Assembly: GCA_964355005.1 (NCBI GenBank)
Contig: CAYHBX010000009.1
Location: 1-21,109 of the forward strand
DNA length: 21,109 bases
Source: JAUSKF01 sp964355005
GTDB lineage: Bacteria; Patescibacteriota; Minisyncoccia; UBA6257; WO2-44-18
Direction: 5' to 3'
The position numbers and the translations under genes were made by a program. Below are positions 6,471 through 12,121 of the stretch, in pieces (position 1 is the first letter of the stretch; each line of letters begins with the position of its first letter). The notes under the pieces were generated by a model that saw only the letters and a list, made by a program, of their open reading frames with translations, was not told the origin of the DNA and made no database searches.

Positions 6471-7253
6471 ATGCCCGACACAGAAAACAACGGAGCGTTG
6501 GCGACGGCCGAAGATTCGGCCCCGGTTCAGCAGTCTCCTCTTATAGACCCCGCGCTTTTAGATGAAATAATTAAGGCCGGTATTTTGTATGGACGCAAAA
6601 AGTCCAAGACTCATCCTCGGATGAAGCCGTATATTTTTGGTACCCGTAACGGAATAGAGCTGATCGAGCCGCCGAAAACTTTAGAAGCCCTGGAGAAGGC
6701 CGGTGAATTCTTGAAAGAGGCCGTAAAAAAAGACGGCACTATCCTGATGGTCGGCACCCAGCCGTCCGCTCAAGAGTTGATCGAAGAGCTGGCCAAAAAG
6801 TTTGCCTTTCCTTATGTGGTAAAGCGTTGGCTCGGCGGTACGCTGACCAATTTTGCCACCATCAACAAGCGTTTGCAGTATTATATGAATCTGAAAGCCG
6901 ACCGCGCGACCGGCAAGCTGGAAAAATATACCAAGAAGGAACGTTTGGAATTTGATCGCTTGATCGCCAAGATGGACGGATTCTTTTTGGGCTTGGAAAG
7001 AATGCCTAAACTTCCGGGCGCTTTGCTGGTAGTTAATGCTAATGAGCACATTACCGCCATCCGCGAAGCCCGCCGAATGAAGATCCCGGTAGTGGCCATT
7101 TTGAGTACCGATACCGATCCGGAAATAGTGGAGTATCCGATCCCGGCCAATGATAATTCTAAAGCCAGCATTGCTTGGATATTGGCCAAACTGGAAGCAA
7201 AGGTAGCGGAGGGCATCAAAGAACGTCCGGTTAAAGCGGCGGTTGTGAAATAG
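6471..7253 (+). CDS. rpsB: 30S ribosomal protein S2
   Basis: 260 aa. Ribosomal protein S2 of the small subunit, needed for the platform and for S1 or mRNA docking. Recognised from GRKKSKTHPRMKPYIFG, LMVGTQPSAQELIEELA, VKRWLGGTLTNFATI, the LPGALLVVNANEHITAIREA segment and VAILSTDTDPEIVEYPIPAND. It has an N-terminal extension of about 25 residues rich in A, E and P before the S2 core. The ATG at 6471 is preferred because a good promoter ends 10 nt upstream; there is no Shine-Dalgarno. It is followed 84 bp later by tsf, as in most bacteria, but tsf has its own -10 box. Identification is secure. Confidence 0.97.
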   Translation: MPDTENNGALATAEDSAPVQQSPLIDPALLDEIIKAGILYGRKKSKTHPRMKPYIFGTRNGIELIEPPKTLEALEKAGEFLKEAVKKDGTILMVGTQPSAQELIEELAKKFAFPYVVKRWLGGTLTNFATINKRLQYYMNLKADRATGKLEKYTKKERLEFDRLIAKMDGFFLGLERMPKLPGALLVVNANEHITAIREARRMKIPVVAILSTDTDPEIVEYPIPANDNSKASIAWILAKLEAKVAEGIKERPVKAAVVK

Positions 7254-7319
7254 GCATTAGAAACTAGGCACTGGTCACTGGTTTAAAATTTGTTTCGGCG
7301 ATTTTAACTTTATAAACCT

Positions 7320-7325
7320 TATAAA
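7320..7325 (+). promoter_or_regulatory. -10 box before tsf
   Basis: TATAAA, then five nt and TA-A before the ATG at 7338, giving a leader of about 6 nt. The -35 is weak. Upstream (7260-7285) lies a repeat-like tract (actaggcactggtcactggt). Confidence 0.45.
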
Positions 7326-7337
7326 CTTACTAACTAT

Positions 7338-7781
7338 ATGAGCGCAGCAGATGTTCAAAAATTAAGAGAAATGACCGGCGCCGGCATCATGGATTGCAAA
7401 AAGGCAATTGATGACGCGGGTGGCGATGTTGATAAAGCCGTCTCCATTATCAACGAGCGCGGTTTGGCAAAAGCCGTCAAAAAAGCCGACCGGGCTACCG
7501 GAGCGGGTCTTCTGGAAAGCTATATCCACAACAACCGGGTGGGAGTTTTGTTGGACCTGCGTTGCGAAACTGATTTTGTGGTCCGCTCCGAACCTTTTCG
7601 TGAATTAGCGAAGAACTTGGTTATGCAGATCGCCGCCATGAATCCGGACACCGTAGAAAAGCTTTTGGCCCAGCCGTATGTCCGTGACGAGAAAATAACC
7701 GTTGAACAGTTAGTGAAGGGCGTGATCTCTAAAGTTGGGGAGAATGTTCAGGTGGGCAAGTTCTGCCGGTACGAACTGTAA
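7338..7781 (+). CDS. tsf: Elongation factor Ts, very short form
   Basis: 147 aa. Nucleotide exchange factor for EF-Tu. The N-terminal UBA-like domain (KLREMTGAGIMDCKKAIDDA, residues about 6-50) and the core start with the conserved DFV turn (LRCETDFVVRSEPFRELAKN) are intact, and the C-terminus GENVQVGKFCRYEL matches family members. Compared with the already short Thermus protein (about 196 aa), roughly 40 residues between AAMNPD and QPYVRD are missing, and the second core subdomain and coiled coil of E. coli EF-Ts are absent. Such compact forms are usual in reduced genomes. No Shine-Dalgarno. Linked to rpsB on the same strand. The stop is followed by an inverted-repeat region, not by a classical terminator. 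Confidence 0.96.
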   Translation: MSAADVQKLREMTGAGIMDCKKAIDDAGGDVDKAVSIINERGLAKAVKKADRATGAGLLESYIHNNRVGVLLDLRCETDFVVRSEPFRELAKNLVMQIAAMNPDTVEKLLAQPYVRDEKITVEQLVKGVISKVGENVQVGKFCRYEL

Positions 7782-7792
7782 GAGTGGTCGCC

Positions 7793-7875
7793 AATAATGC
7801 GAATAAGGGCAAATAATGCTAATATGAATTGGCAAATTCGCATTATTAAAAAAGATTCGCGTTATTAGCGATTAC
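7793..7875. repeat. A/T-rich inverted and direct repeat cluster
   Basis: AATAATGCGAAT (7793-7804) is exactly repeated in inverse as ATTCGCATTATT (7836-7847). Degenerate copies follow: AAATAATGCTAAT (7811-7823) and GATTCGCGTTATTAGCG (7854-7870). The cluster fills nearly the whole gap between tsf and the next gene and could fold into a 12-bp stem in RNA, perhaps ending tsf transcription. Confidence 0.75.
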
Positions 7876-7876
7876 T

Positions 7877-8200
7877 ATGCTTAACTTTGTTTTACAAATT
7901 CTAGTCTTCTCCAGCTTAGGATTGCTGGTTTATTTGGTAGCGAGAGTGGTCCCGAGATTGCCGGAAAGTCTGGAAGCGCCCCGCCGAGCGAATATTTTTG
8001 ACCGGGTATTAGCTAAGATCCCGACCGCCAAGATAGATGAAAATTTGAACTCATATTTCGCCAAGTTTTTGCGTAAATTTCGGGTAGTGTTGATGAAGTT
8101 GGACAACTTCGTTAAAGACCGGCTCGGTAAAGTTTCCAAGAAATTGCCGCCTCCGGAAAACGGCGGTACTGGCGAAAACCAGGAGAAATCGGTATTATAG
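7877..8200 (+). CDS. Small protein with one N-terminal membrane helix
   Basis: 107 aa. Residues about 4-25 (FVLQILVFSSLGLLVYLVARVV) form a single membrane helix. The rest is basic and probably cytoplasmic (RRANIFDRVLAKIPTAK, KLDNFVKDRLGKVSKKL), ending in a short acidic polar tail. No enzyme motif and no family I can name. No Shine-Dalgarno; the ATG is the first in frame after the repeat cluster. It sits between tsf and tRNA-Tyr on the same strand with only 6 nt between its stop and the tRNA 5' end, so cotranscription with the tRNA is possible. A membrane anchor with a basic surface is what the sequence shows; the role is unknown. Confidence 0.75.
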   Translation: MLNFVLQILVFSSLGLLVYLVARVVPRLPESLEAPRRANIFDRVLAKIPTAKIDENLNSYFAKFLRKFRVVLMKLDNFVKDRLGKVSKKLPPPENGGTGENQEKSVL

Positions 8201-8206
8201 TGGCAC

Positions 8207-8290
8207 GGGCAGGTGGCAGAGCGGTCAAATGCATCTGGCTGTAGACCAGACGCCTTTACGGCTACGGGGGTTCGAATCCCTCCCTGCCCA
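8207..8290 (+). tRNA. tRNA-Tyr (anticodon GUA)
   Basis: Acceptor GGGCAGG/CCTGCCC, anticodon arm TCTGG-CTGTAGA-CCAGA (anticodon GTA), a long variable arm (CGCCTTTACGGCT region) as expected for class II tRNA-Tyr, and a normal T arm GGGGGTTCGAATCCCT. Discriminator A8290; no CCA is encoded (next bases CAC). Confidence 0.96.
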
Positions 8291-8326
8291 CACTTAAAAA
8301 ACAGCCGAATGGCTGTTTTTTAAGTG
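8291..8326. terminator. Perfect palindromic terminator after tRNA-Tyr
   Basis: CACTTAAAAAACAGCC, loop GAAT, then the exact inverse: 16 paired bases with a T-tract, immediately after the tRNA. Confidence 0.92.
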
Positions 8327-8370
8327 AGCCACCCACCGGATTTGGACTTTCATTCAACGCCACTTTGTAT

Positions 8371-8376
8371 TATAAT
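8371..8376 (+). promoter_or_regulatory. -10 box of tRNA-Thr(UGU)
   Basis: TATAAT nine bases before the tRNA 5' end at 8385; the -35 (TTTCAT, 8348-8353) is weak. It would also transcribe the endonuclease gene that follows without a gap. Confidence 0.6.
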
Positions 8377-8384
8377 TAAGCCAA

Positions 8385-8458
8385 GCCAGAGTAGCTCAAC
8401 TGGTAGAGCAATCGCTTTGTAAGCGAAAGGTTGGCGGGTTCGAGTCCCCCCTCTGGCT
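8385..8458 (+). tRNA. tRNA-Thr (anticodon UGU), slightly irregular
   Basis: Acceptor GCCAGAG/CTCTGGC, D arm GCTC/GAGC, anticodon loop TTTGTAA (TGT). Irregular: bases 27 and 43 are A and A (unpaired), and the variable/T-arm region has one base more than usual, read either as a six-base variable loop with a C-C mismatch or as a bulged C in the T stem (GG-C-GGG with CCCCC). The bases after the discriminator (T8458) read CCA, the only tRNA here where they do, but that CCA overlaps the ATG of the next gene. Confidence 0.88.
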
Positions 8459-8460
8459 CC

Positions 8461-9243
8461 ATGTCCAAATCTTTTTATAAATCGGCGGAATATCACGCGA
8501 AACAAAGTGCCATAACCAAATCGGCTTGGCGATCTGGAAAGTTTGATTTCTTACGCAAACAGGAAGTGAGGGCATGCTACCGTAAAAGTTGTAGAAAAAG
8601 TTTTTCTGTTAACCCCTCTGACCCCAAAATGTATTGTTCTAGACGTTGCGCCGCTCTCGTTAATAGTCCAAAGCGAACTCACTCTGAAGAAACTAAGAAG
8701 AAATTAAGCCTCCTTCTTACCGGCAGAAAATATCCAAATCGTCCAAAAGAACCACCGAGATTTTCAATATGTAGAAATCCTGCGTGTCAAAAAGAATTTA
8801 TGTGGAAGTATTGGAGGCCCGCCACCAACCCCATTAAATACTGCAGTAGGATGTGTATGATTAAAGATATTGGTAGTCGTCCGACCTCTCCACGCGCGGC
8901 GCGGGCCAAGGCCGGAATCCGTTTTGATATTGATCCTAAAATCTATTTTTTTAGTCGGTGGGAGGCAAATTATGCGAGATTGTTAAATTTTCAAGGTATG
9001 CGATGGGTCCATCAGCCACAAACTTTCCGGCTTAAGAAACAAAACTATACACCAGATTTTTATTTACCGGAACAAGATAAATTTATTGAAATAAAAAACT
9101 TTCTTTCGGATTATTCTAAAAATCGCGACGAAGAATTCAGAAAATTATACCCTAATTTAAGACTGGACTTAATTTTGAAGAAGGATTATCTAAAGTTACA
9201 AGAAAAATTTGCACCAAAGATCAAAACTTGGGAATACAGCTAG
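8461..9243 (+). CDS. Homing-endonuclease-like protein (zinc fingers, NUMOD3-like, PD-(D/E)XK)
   Basis: 260 aa. Two Cys4 clusters, C39-C44-C59-C63 and C104-C109-C128-C132, both ending in a YCSRxC signature, look like paired DNA-binding zinc fingers. Between them THSEETKKKLSLLLTGRKYP (73-92) resembles the NUMOD3 DNA-binding repeat of homing endonucleases. The C-terminal part has a PD-(D/E)XK nuclease pattern: E168 in SRWEANYARLL, P198-D199 in YTPDFYLP, then E210-x-K212 in FIEIK. The ATG was chosen over an in-frame GTG inside the tRNA (8431). This ATG shares its A with the CCA after tRNA-Thr, so the gene has no leader of its own. Codon use is more AAA/TTT-rich than in neighbouring genes, suggesting acquisition. 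Probably a freestanding homing or mobile endonuclease; the target, perhaps the tRNA gene, is inferred only. Confidence 0.8.
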   Translation: MSKSFYKSAEYHAKQSAITKSAWRSGKFDFLRKQEVRACYRKSCRKSFSVNPSDPKMYCSRRCAALVNSPKRTHSEETKKKLSLLLTGRKYPNRPKEPPRFSICRNPACQKEFMWKYWRPATNPIKYCSRMCMIKDIGSRPTSPRAARAKAGIRFDIDPKIYFFSRWEANYARLLNFQGMRWVHQPQTFRLKKQNYTPDFYLPEQDKFIEIKNFLSDYSKNRDEEFRKLYPNLRLDLILKKDYLKLQEKFAPKIKTWEYS

Positions 9244-9291
9244 TTTTGTTGGTGTAGTTTAGTCAGTCTTTCTTTTTTGGCGTAGAAGCGT

Positions 9292-9309
9292 TATTTTGTT
9301 AGCAGAACC
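9292..9309 (+). promoter_or_regulatory. Promoter with CAGAACC start, S41 protease
   Basis: TATTTT (9292-9297), five nt (gttag), CAGAACC (9303-9309), 26 nt before the ATG, with GAGGAG just ahead of it. Same layout as the minus-strand promoters near 2.8-3.5 kb. Confidence 0.65.
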
Positions 9310-9328
9310 TTAACTAGAGGAGCCGGTC

Positions 9329-10807
9329 ATGAAGTATCTCCGTTTCCCGCTGTTGCGCGCCACATTTGCTTGCGTCGCGGTCTGCTTGTTGGTTGTTTCC
9401 TGCGCGTCTTGCAACCCGCGTCCGCCGACGGTATCGGTTTCCGAAAATGAAGAGCTGGACGTTGATTGGTTCATTCTTTGGACCAATCTACACAAGAATC
9501 TTGGTCCGGAAGCGCGGCTGACTAGTGAGATCGTGTATGAGTTGGATAAACATTACTACGCGTCGAGTAAGCTGGACTACTCTGATCTATTCAACGCCGC
9601 TCTGGAGGGAGTCGATGAAGAGTTGGAGAGTCGCGATGTTTCCTGGAATTACACCAAGATCAGGGATAGCGCGAACCGGTATGAGTGCCGTTACAGATAT
9701 GCCGAGCAATTCTTGAAAGCCGAGAAGCTTGCTAAACAAAAGAAGATTCCCGCGTACGACCTGGCTTTCGCGTCCGCCGACAAAATGCTGGACTCGCTCG
9801 GCCGGTCACATACCTATTTTGTGTATCCGAAGTGGCACCCGAAGGGCGTGCCGATCACCGCGAGTACCCAAACTTTCGTCGGCATCGGCGTCGTGCTTAA
9901 CAAGATCGGCGAAGACTTTGTTTACATTGCTGATGTCCTCAAGGACAGCCCCGCGGAGAAAGCCGGACTGAAGCCTTTCGATAAGATCAGTGCTGTCGAT
10001 GGCCAGCCGGTCACCGGTGATCTGCGTAAGCTTTCTTCAATGATTCGCGGCAAGGAGGGGACCGAGGTAGTGCTGCAGGTTGTGCGTGAGATGGATATGA
10101 TTATGAAGTTCACCATTACTCGCGGCGCCGTTCAGCATTCCTTCGCGGAGGCCAAGATTCTTGAAGAAGGAGATCGGAAATTTGCTTATCTGGAAGTGCG
10201 CGGTTTTGTTCGTAAGGAATATGATCCGAACGATGATTCCGGTAAGTATGATATCAAGACCGAATTGTTCCCTAGACGCATCAATGCTTTGGCGATTGAT
10301 CCAGGCATTTTTAATGCCGAAAACGACGGCTTGATCATTGATTTGCGGGGAAATCCCGGTGGATCGATTGATGCCTTGATCTGGTTTTTTTCCTGTTTTT
10401 TGCCGGACCGAACCAAACTCTTCACTCTGGAAAACAAGAATGGAGAGAAGGTTTATTCCAGCAACGGAGAGCCGCGAACGTCCGTTCCTATTGTCATCTT
10501 GATTGATGAAGGGACTGGCTCGGCTGCCGAAATCTTCGCGGGCACGATGCAAGAAAGAGGCGCGGCGACGGTGGTCGGCGTTAAAAGCTCCGGAGGAGTT
10601 GAGGTGACCAGCGAGCGTCCATGCTTGCTTGATTCCTCTATCTATATCAGCGAAATGCAGCTTTACCTGCCCAGCGGCAAATGCTTGGAGGGTGTTGGAG
10701 TGATCCCTGACTTTGAAGTAAAGATGACTGAAGACGACGTCTGGTATTGCCGAGATGCTTGCGTAGAAAAAGCGAAGGAAATTCTGAAGAATAGAAGCAA
10801 GAAGTAA
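9329..10807 (+). CDS. S41 family peptidase with PDZ domain, predicted lipoprotein
   Basis: 492 aa. The N-terminus is hydrophobic and ends LLVVSC, a lipobox with C25, so the protein is probably lipid-anchored outside the membrane. A helical region (about 30-165) carries LGRSHTYF, matching the conserved N-terminal His motif of S41 proteins. The PDZ domain is about 175-255 (GIGVVL...SPAEKAGLKPFDKISAVDGQPV). The protease core has LIIDLRGNPGGSID and the Ser motif GTGSAAEIFAGTMQE, then VVGVKSSGGVEV, and the tail LPSGKCLEGVGVIPD. The Ser matches the C-terminal processing protease nucleophile, but the Lys normally in TFGKG is Gly here; a Lys sits four residues earlier. It may follow the tricorn-like Ser/His mechanism instead. 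Single-gene unit with its own promoter, Shine-Dalgarno and terminator. Confidence 0.9.
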   Translation: MKYLRFPLLRATFACVAVCLLVVSCASCNPRPPTVSVSENEELDVDWFILWTNLHKNLGPEARLTSEIVYELDKHYYASSKLDYSDLFNAALEGVDEELESRDVSWNYTKIRDSANRYECRYRYAEQFLKAEKLAKQKKIPAYDLAFASADKMLDSLGRSHTYFVYPKWHPKGVPITASTQTFVGIGVVLNKIGEDFVYIADVLKDSPAEKAGLKPFDKISAVDGQPVTGDLRKLSSMIRGKEGTEVVLQVVREMDMIMKFTITRGAVQHSFAEAKILEEGDRKFAYLEVRGFVRKEYDPNDDSGKYDIKTELFPRRINALAIDPGIFNAENDGLIIDLRGNPGGSIDALIWFFSCFLPDRTKLFTLENKNGEKVYSSNGEPRTSVPIVILIDEGTGSAAEIFAGTMQERGAATVVGVKSSGGVEVTSERPCLLDSSIYISEMQLYLPSGKCLEGVGVIPDFEVKMTEDDVWYCRDACVEKAKEILKNRSKK

Positions 10808-10832
10808 GAAGTATGAATTATGAGAAAAGATT

Positions 10833-10861
10833 GGCCCCGGCTTTACGCCGAGGCCTTTTTT
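10833..10861 (+). terminator. Terminator of the S41 gene
   Basis: GGCCCCGGC, loop TTTAC, GCCGAGGCC with one mismatch, then six T. Confidence 0.88.
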
Positions 10862-10883
10862 ATCTATACTTTTTTAGTATTTT

Positions 10884-10955
10884 GCCGATGTAGCTCAGCG
10901 GTAGAGCAACTCCATGGTAAGGAGTAGGTCGTCGGTTCAATCCCGACCATCGGCT
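10884..10955 (+). tRNA. tRNA-Thr (anticodon GGU)
   Basis: Acceptor GCCGATG/CATCGGC, D arm GCTC/GAGC, anticodon arm ACTCC-ATGGTAA-GGAGT (GGT), T arm GTCGG-TTCAATC-CCGAC. Discriminator T; no CCA encoded. All stems are regular, unlike tRNA-Thr(UGU) 2.5 kb upstream. Confidence 0.96.
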
Positions 10956-10956
10956 C

Positions 10957-10976
10957 AAAAATCGCAAGCGATTTTT
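10957..10976. terminator. Perfect hairpin after tRNA-Thr(GGU)
   Basis: AAAAATCGC, AA, GCGATTTTT: nine paired bases ending in a T-tract, directly after the tRNA. It is followed by a run of further GC-rich hairpins up to 11090. Confidence 0.8.
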
Positions 10977-11009
10977 GCCCCGCTAACAGCGGTGGCTACT
11001 TCTACTTTT

Positions 11010-11376
11010 GCGAAGCAAAATTTGTCCCGCCAACCCTCGGCCGCGCTGTAAGCGGAGCCTCGCCTGCGGCGGGGCGGGGCGGCGGGGACTTCATTGATGT
11101 ACATCGTCTATATTTTAAAAAGTTTAAAGACGGGTAGTCACTATACCGGATATACCGGGGATTTGAAGATGAGGTTGAAGTACCACAACTCCGGCAAAAC
11201 GGCTTCTTTGCGTAAGCATATCCCCCTTGAAATAATTTATAAAGAAGAGTATAATTCTCTGGATGAAGCGCGGTTTCGCGAGAGGCAGATAAAAAGTTAT
11301 AAATCTGGCGAAGCTTTTAAAAGATTACTAAATTTGTGACCCGCGCCTATGGCGGGGGATAAATTTTGTAGTTTCG
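11010..11376. mobile_element. GIY-YIG gene between imperfect inverted repeats
   Basis: Left end GCGAAGCAAAATTTGTCCCGCC (11010-11031) is the inverse of the right end reading GGCGGG, GGAT, AAATTTTG, then TAGTTTCG (11351-11376). Shared cores are GGCGGG and AAATTTTG with a few mismatches. The left flank holds more GC-rich hairpins (GCCGCGCTGTAAGCGG and the CGCC/GGCGGGG tract, 11040-11090), and the right flank folds as AAATTTTGT...ACAAAATTT up to 11396. The single gene inside is a GIY-YIG nuclease. This looks like a small mobile or once-mobile unit; no target-site duplication was identified. Confidence 0.5.
11097..11339 (+). CDS. GIY-YIG nuclease superfamily protein, YhbQ/UPF0213-like
   Basis: 80 aa, essentially a lone GIY-YIG domain. 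MYIVYILKS holds the GIY-equivalent strand and HYTGYTGDLKMRLKYHNSG the YIG-equivalent with the catalytic-type Arg; a Glu occurs in ARFRERQIKSYKSG as in the family. These small proteins are nucleases of uncertain cellular role, possibly DNA repair or mobile-DNA related. The ATG at 11097 is preferred to the TTG one codon earlier. No Shine-Dalgarno and no convincing promoter are seen; the upstream 100 bp is a chain of hairpins. The gene stands alone between imperfect inverted repeats, between tRNA-Thr(GGU) and rpmG, and its stop (TGA) is 12 bp from the right repeat. Confidence 0.88.
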   Translation: MYIVYILKSLKTGSHYTGYTGDLKMRLKYHNSGKTASLRKHIPLEIIYKEEYNSLDEARFRERQIKSYKSGEAFKRLLNL

Positions 11377-11397
11377 TTTCACTCAAACAAAATTTAT

Positions 11398-11568
11398 ATG
11401 GCAACGTCAAAGTTTTCTCAAAATTTGATCAAGTTGAAATGCGGCGCCTGTAGCCGGATTAATTATTATACCCGCAAGAATAAGAAGCTCGTGGAGCGAA
11501 AGATCGAGCTGTCTAAATTCTGTAAATTTTGCCGGAAGCACACCGTTCACAAGGAAGCGAAGAGGTAG
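11398..11568 (+). CDS. rpmG: 50S ribosomal protein L33, zinc-binding form
   Basis: 56 aa. Large-subunit protein near the E site. The core reads KLKCGACSRINYYTRKNKK, then SKFCKFCRKHTVHKE: two CxxC pairs (C15/C18 and C42/C45) that bind zinc, as in the C+ form of L33. The conserved basic NYYTRKNKK segment is present. There is no Shine-Dalgarno; the ATG lies two bases past the right arm of the hairpin that closes the GIY-YIG element, so that element has come to rest right against the start of this gene and may carry its promoter region. A bidirectional terminator follows within 10 bp. Confidence 0.95.
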   Translation: MATSKFSQNLIKLKCGACSRINYYTRKNKKLVERKIELSKFCKFCRKHTVHKEAKR

Positions 11569-11575
11569 AAAAATA

Positions 11576-11609
11576 AAAACAGCCCTGCAATTCCGCAGAG
11601 CTGTTTTTA
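11576..11609. terminator. Bidirectional terminator after rpmG
   Basis: AAAACAGC-C-CTGC, loop AATTCC, GCAG-A-GCTGTTTTT; one mismatch, A-tract and T-tract on both sides. Confidence 0.88.
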
Positions 11610-11615
11610 TTTTGT

Positions 11616-11629
11616 TATACTGAATTCAG
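11616..11629 (+). promoter_or_regulatory. Promoter with CAG start, 130-aa gene
   Basis: TATACT (11616-11621), five nt (gaatt), CAG then six T, then GAGGAG eight nt before the ATG at 11649. Same -10 to CAG geometry as the other Shine-Dalgarno-led genes. Confidence 0.65.
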
Positions 11630-11648
11630 TTTTTTGAGGAGCGGGCCG

Positions 11649-12041
11649 ATGGGACAAATTACCCGGCTTACCATGATTGCCAATTATGCGATAGACGATC
11701 CGAAACGCGCCAATCAAGAGCAATGGGAAATTCCCAAGACCGGCATTTGCTTAAATTTTGGTTTAATTGCTCGGCCGGATATTTCCTGGCCGGGAGATAA
11801 GCAGATGGCGGATCACGCGACGCAACAGATAAGGAAAGCGGCGGAGGTCGGTATTTTAGGCCCGAGCGACCTCATCTGCTTGGCCTCCAATGTTTGGGAC
11901 TCCACTTTTGTGGTCTGCCTTGTGGAGATAGACGACCTTGCATTCGCGCAAGAGCTTTTTAATAAAGTGACCACTGATCCCGATCGGATTGTTGATGTTT
12001 ATTTGTATCAAGATGGTAGATTGATCGATAAGTTGGATTAG
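11649..12041 (+). CDS. Hypothetical protein, 130 aa
   Basis: Not recognised. The sequence starts MGQITRLTMIANYAIDDPKR and looks like a compact alpha/beta fold: strand-like ICLNFGLIAR, a helix DHATQQIRKAAEVG, strands LICLAS and FVVCLVEI, a helix FAQELFNKVT, and a last strand VDVYLYQDGRLIDKLD. No cysteine cluster, signal peptide or membrane segment. ATG 11649 was chosen because GAGGAG lies eight nt upstream; the in-frame TTG at 11634 overlaps the Shine-Dalgarno. Single-gene unit with promoter and terminator. The fold guess is by eye and does not point to a function. Confidence 0.7.
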   Translation: MGQITRLTMIANYAIDDPKRANQEQWEIPKTGICLNFGLIARPDISWPGDKQMADHATQQIRKAAEVGILGPSDLICLASNVWDSTFVVCLVEIDDLAFAQELFNKVTTDPDRIVDVYLYQDGRLIDKLD

Positions 12042-12051
12042 AAGTCGCCGT

Positions 12052-12078
12052 CCCGCGCTTTACGCGTGGGATTTTTTA
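12052..12078 (+). terminator. Terminator of the 130-aa gene
   Basis: CCCGCG, loop, CGCGTGGG, then six T; ten bases after the stop codon. Confidence 0.85.
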
Positions 12079-12087
12079 ATTTCGTGT

Positions 12088-12101
12088 TATATTAATAGGA
12101 G
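12088..12101 (+). promoter_or_regulatory. Promoter with GAG start, secreted protein gene
   Basis: TATATT (12088-12093), five nt (aatag), GAG then six T, then AGAGGCGG before the ATG. A variant of the shared promoter with G for C at the first position. Confidence 0.55.
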
Positions 12102-12121
12102 TTTTTTCAAAGAGGCGGAAC

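Noticed and set aside
8459..8461. CCA as a truly encoded tRNA 3' end for tRNA-Thr(UGU)
   Set aside because: Not fully excluded, but the other six tRNA genes lack CCA and this one overlaps the ATG of the next gene, so coincidence with the gene start is more likely.
10957..11090. Possible CRISPR or tandem repeat array in the hairpin-rich region
   Set aside because: The hairpins differ from one another in sequence and length; there is no regular repeat-spacer pattern.
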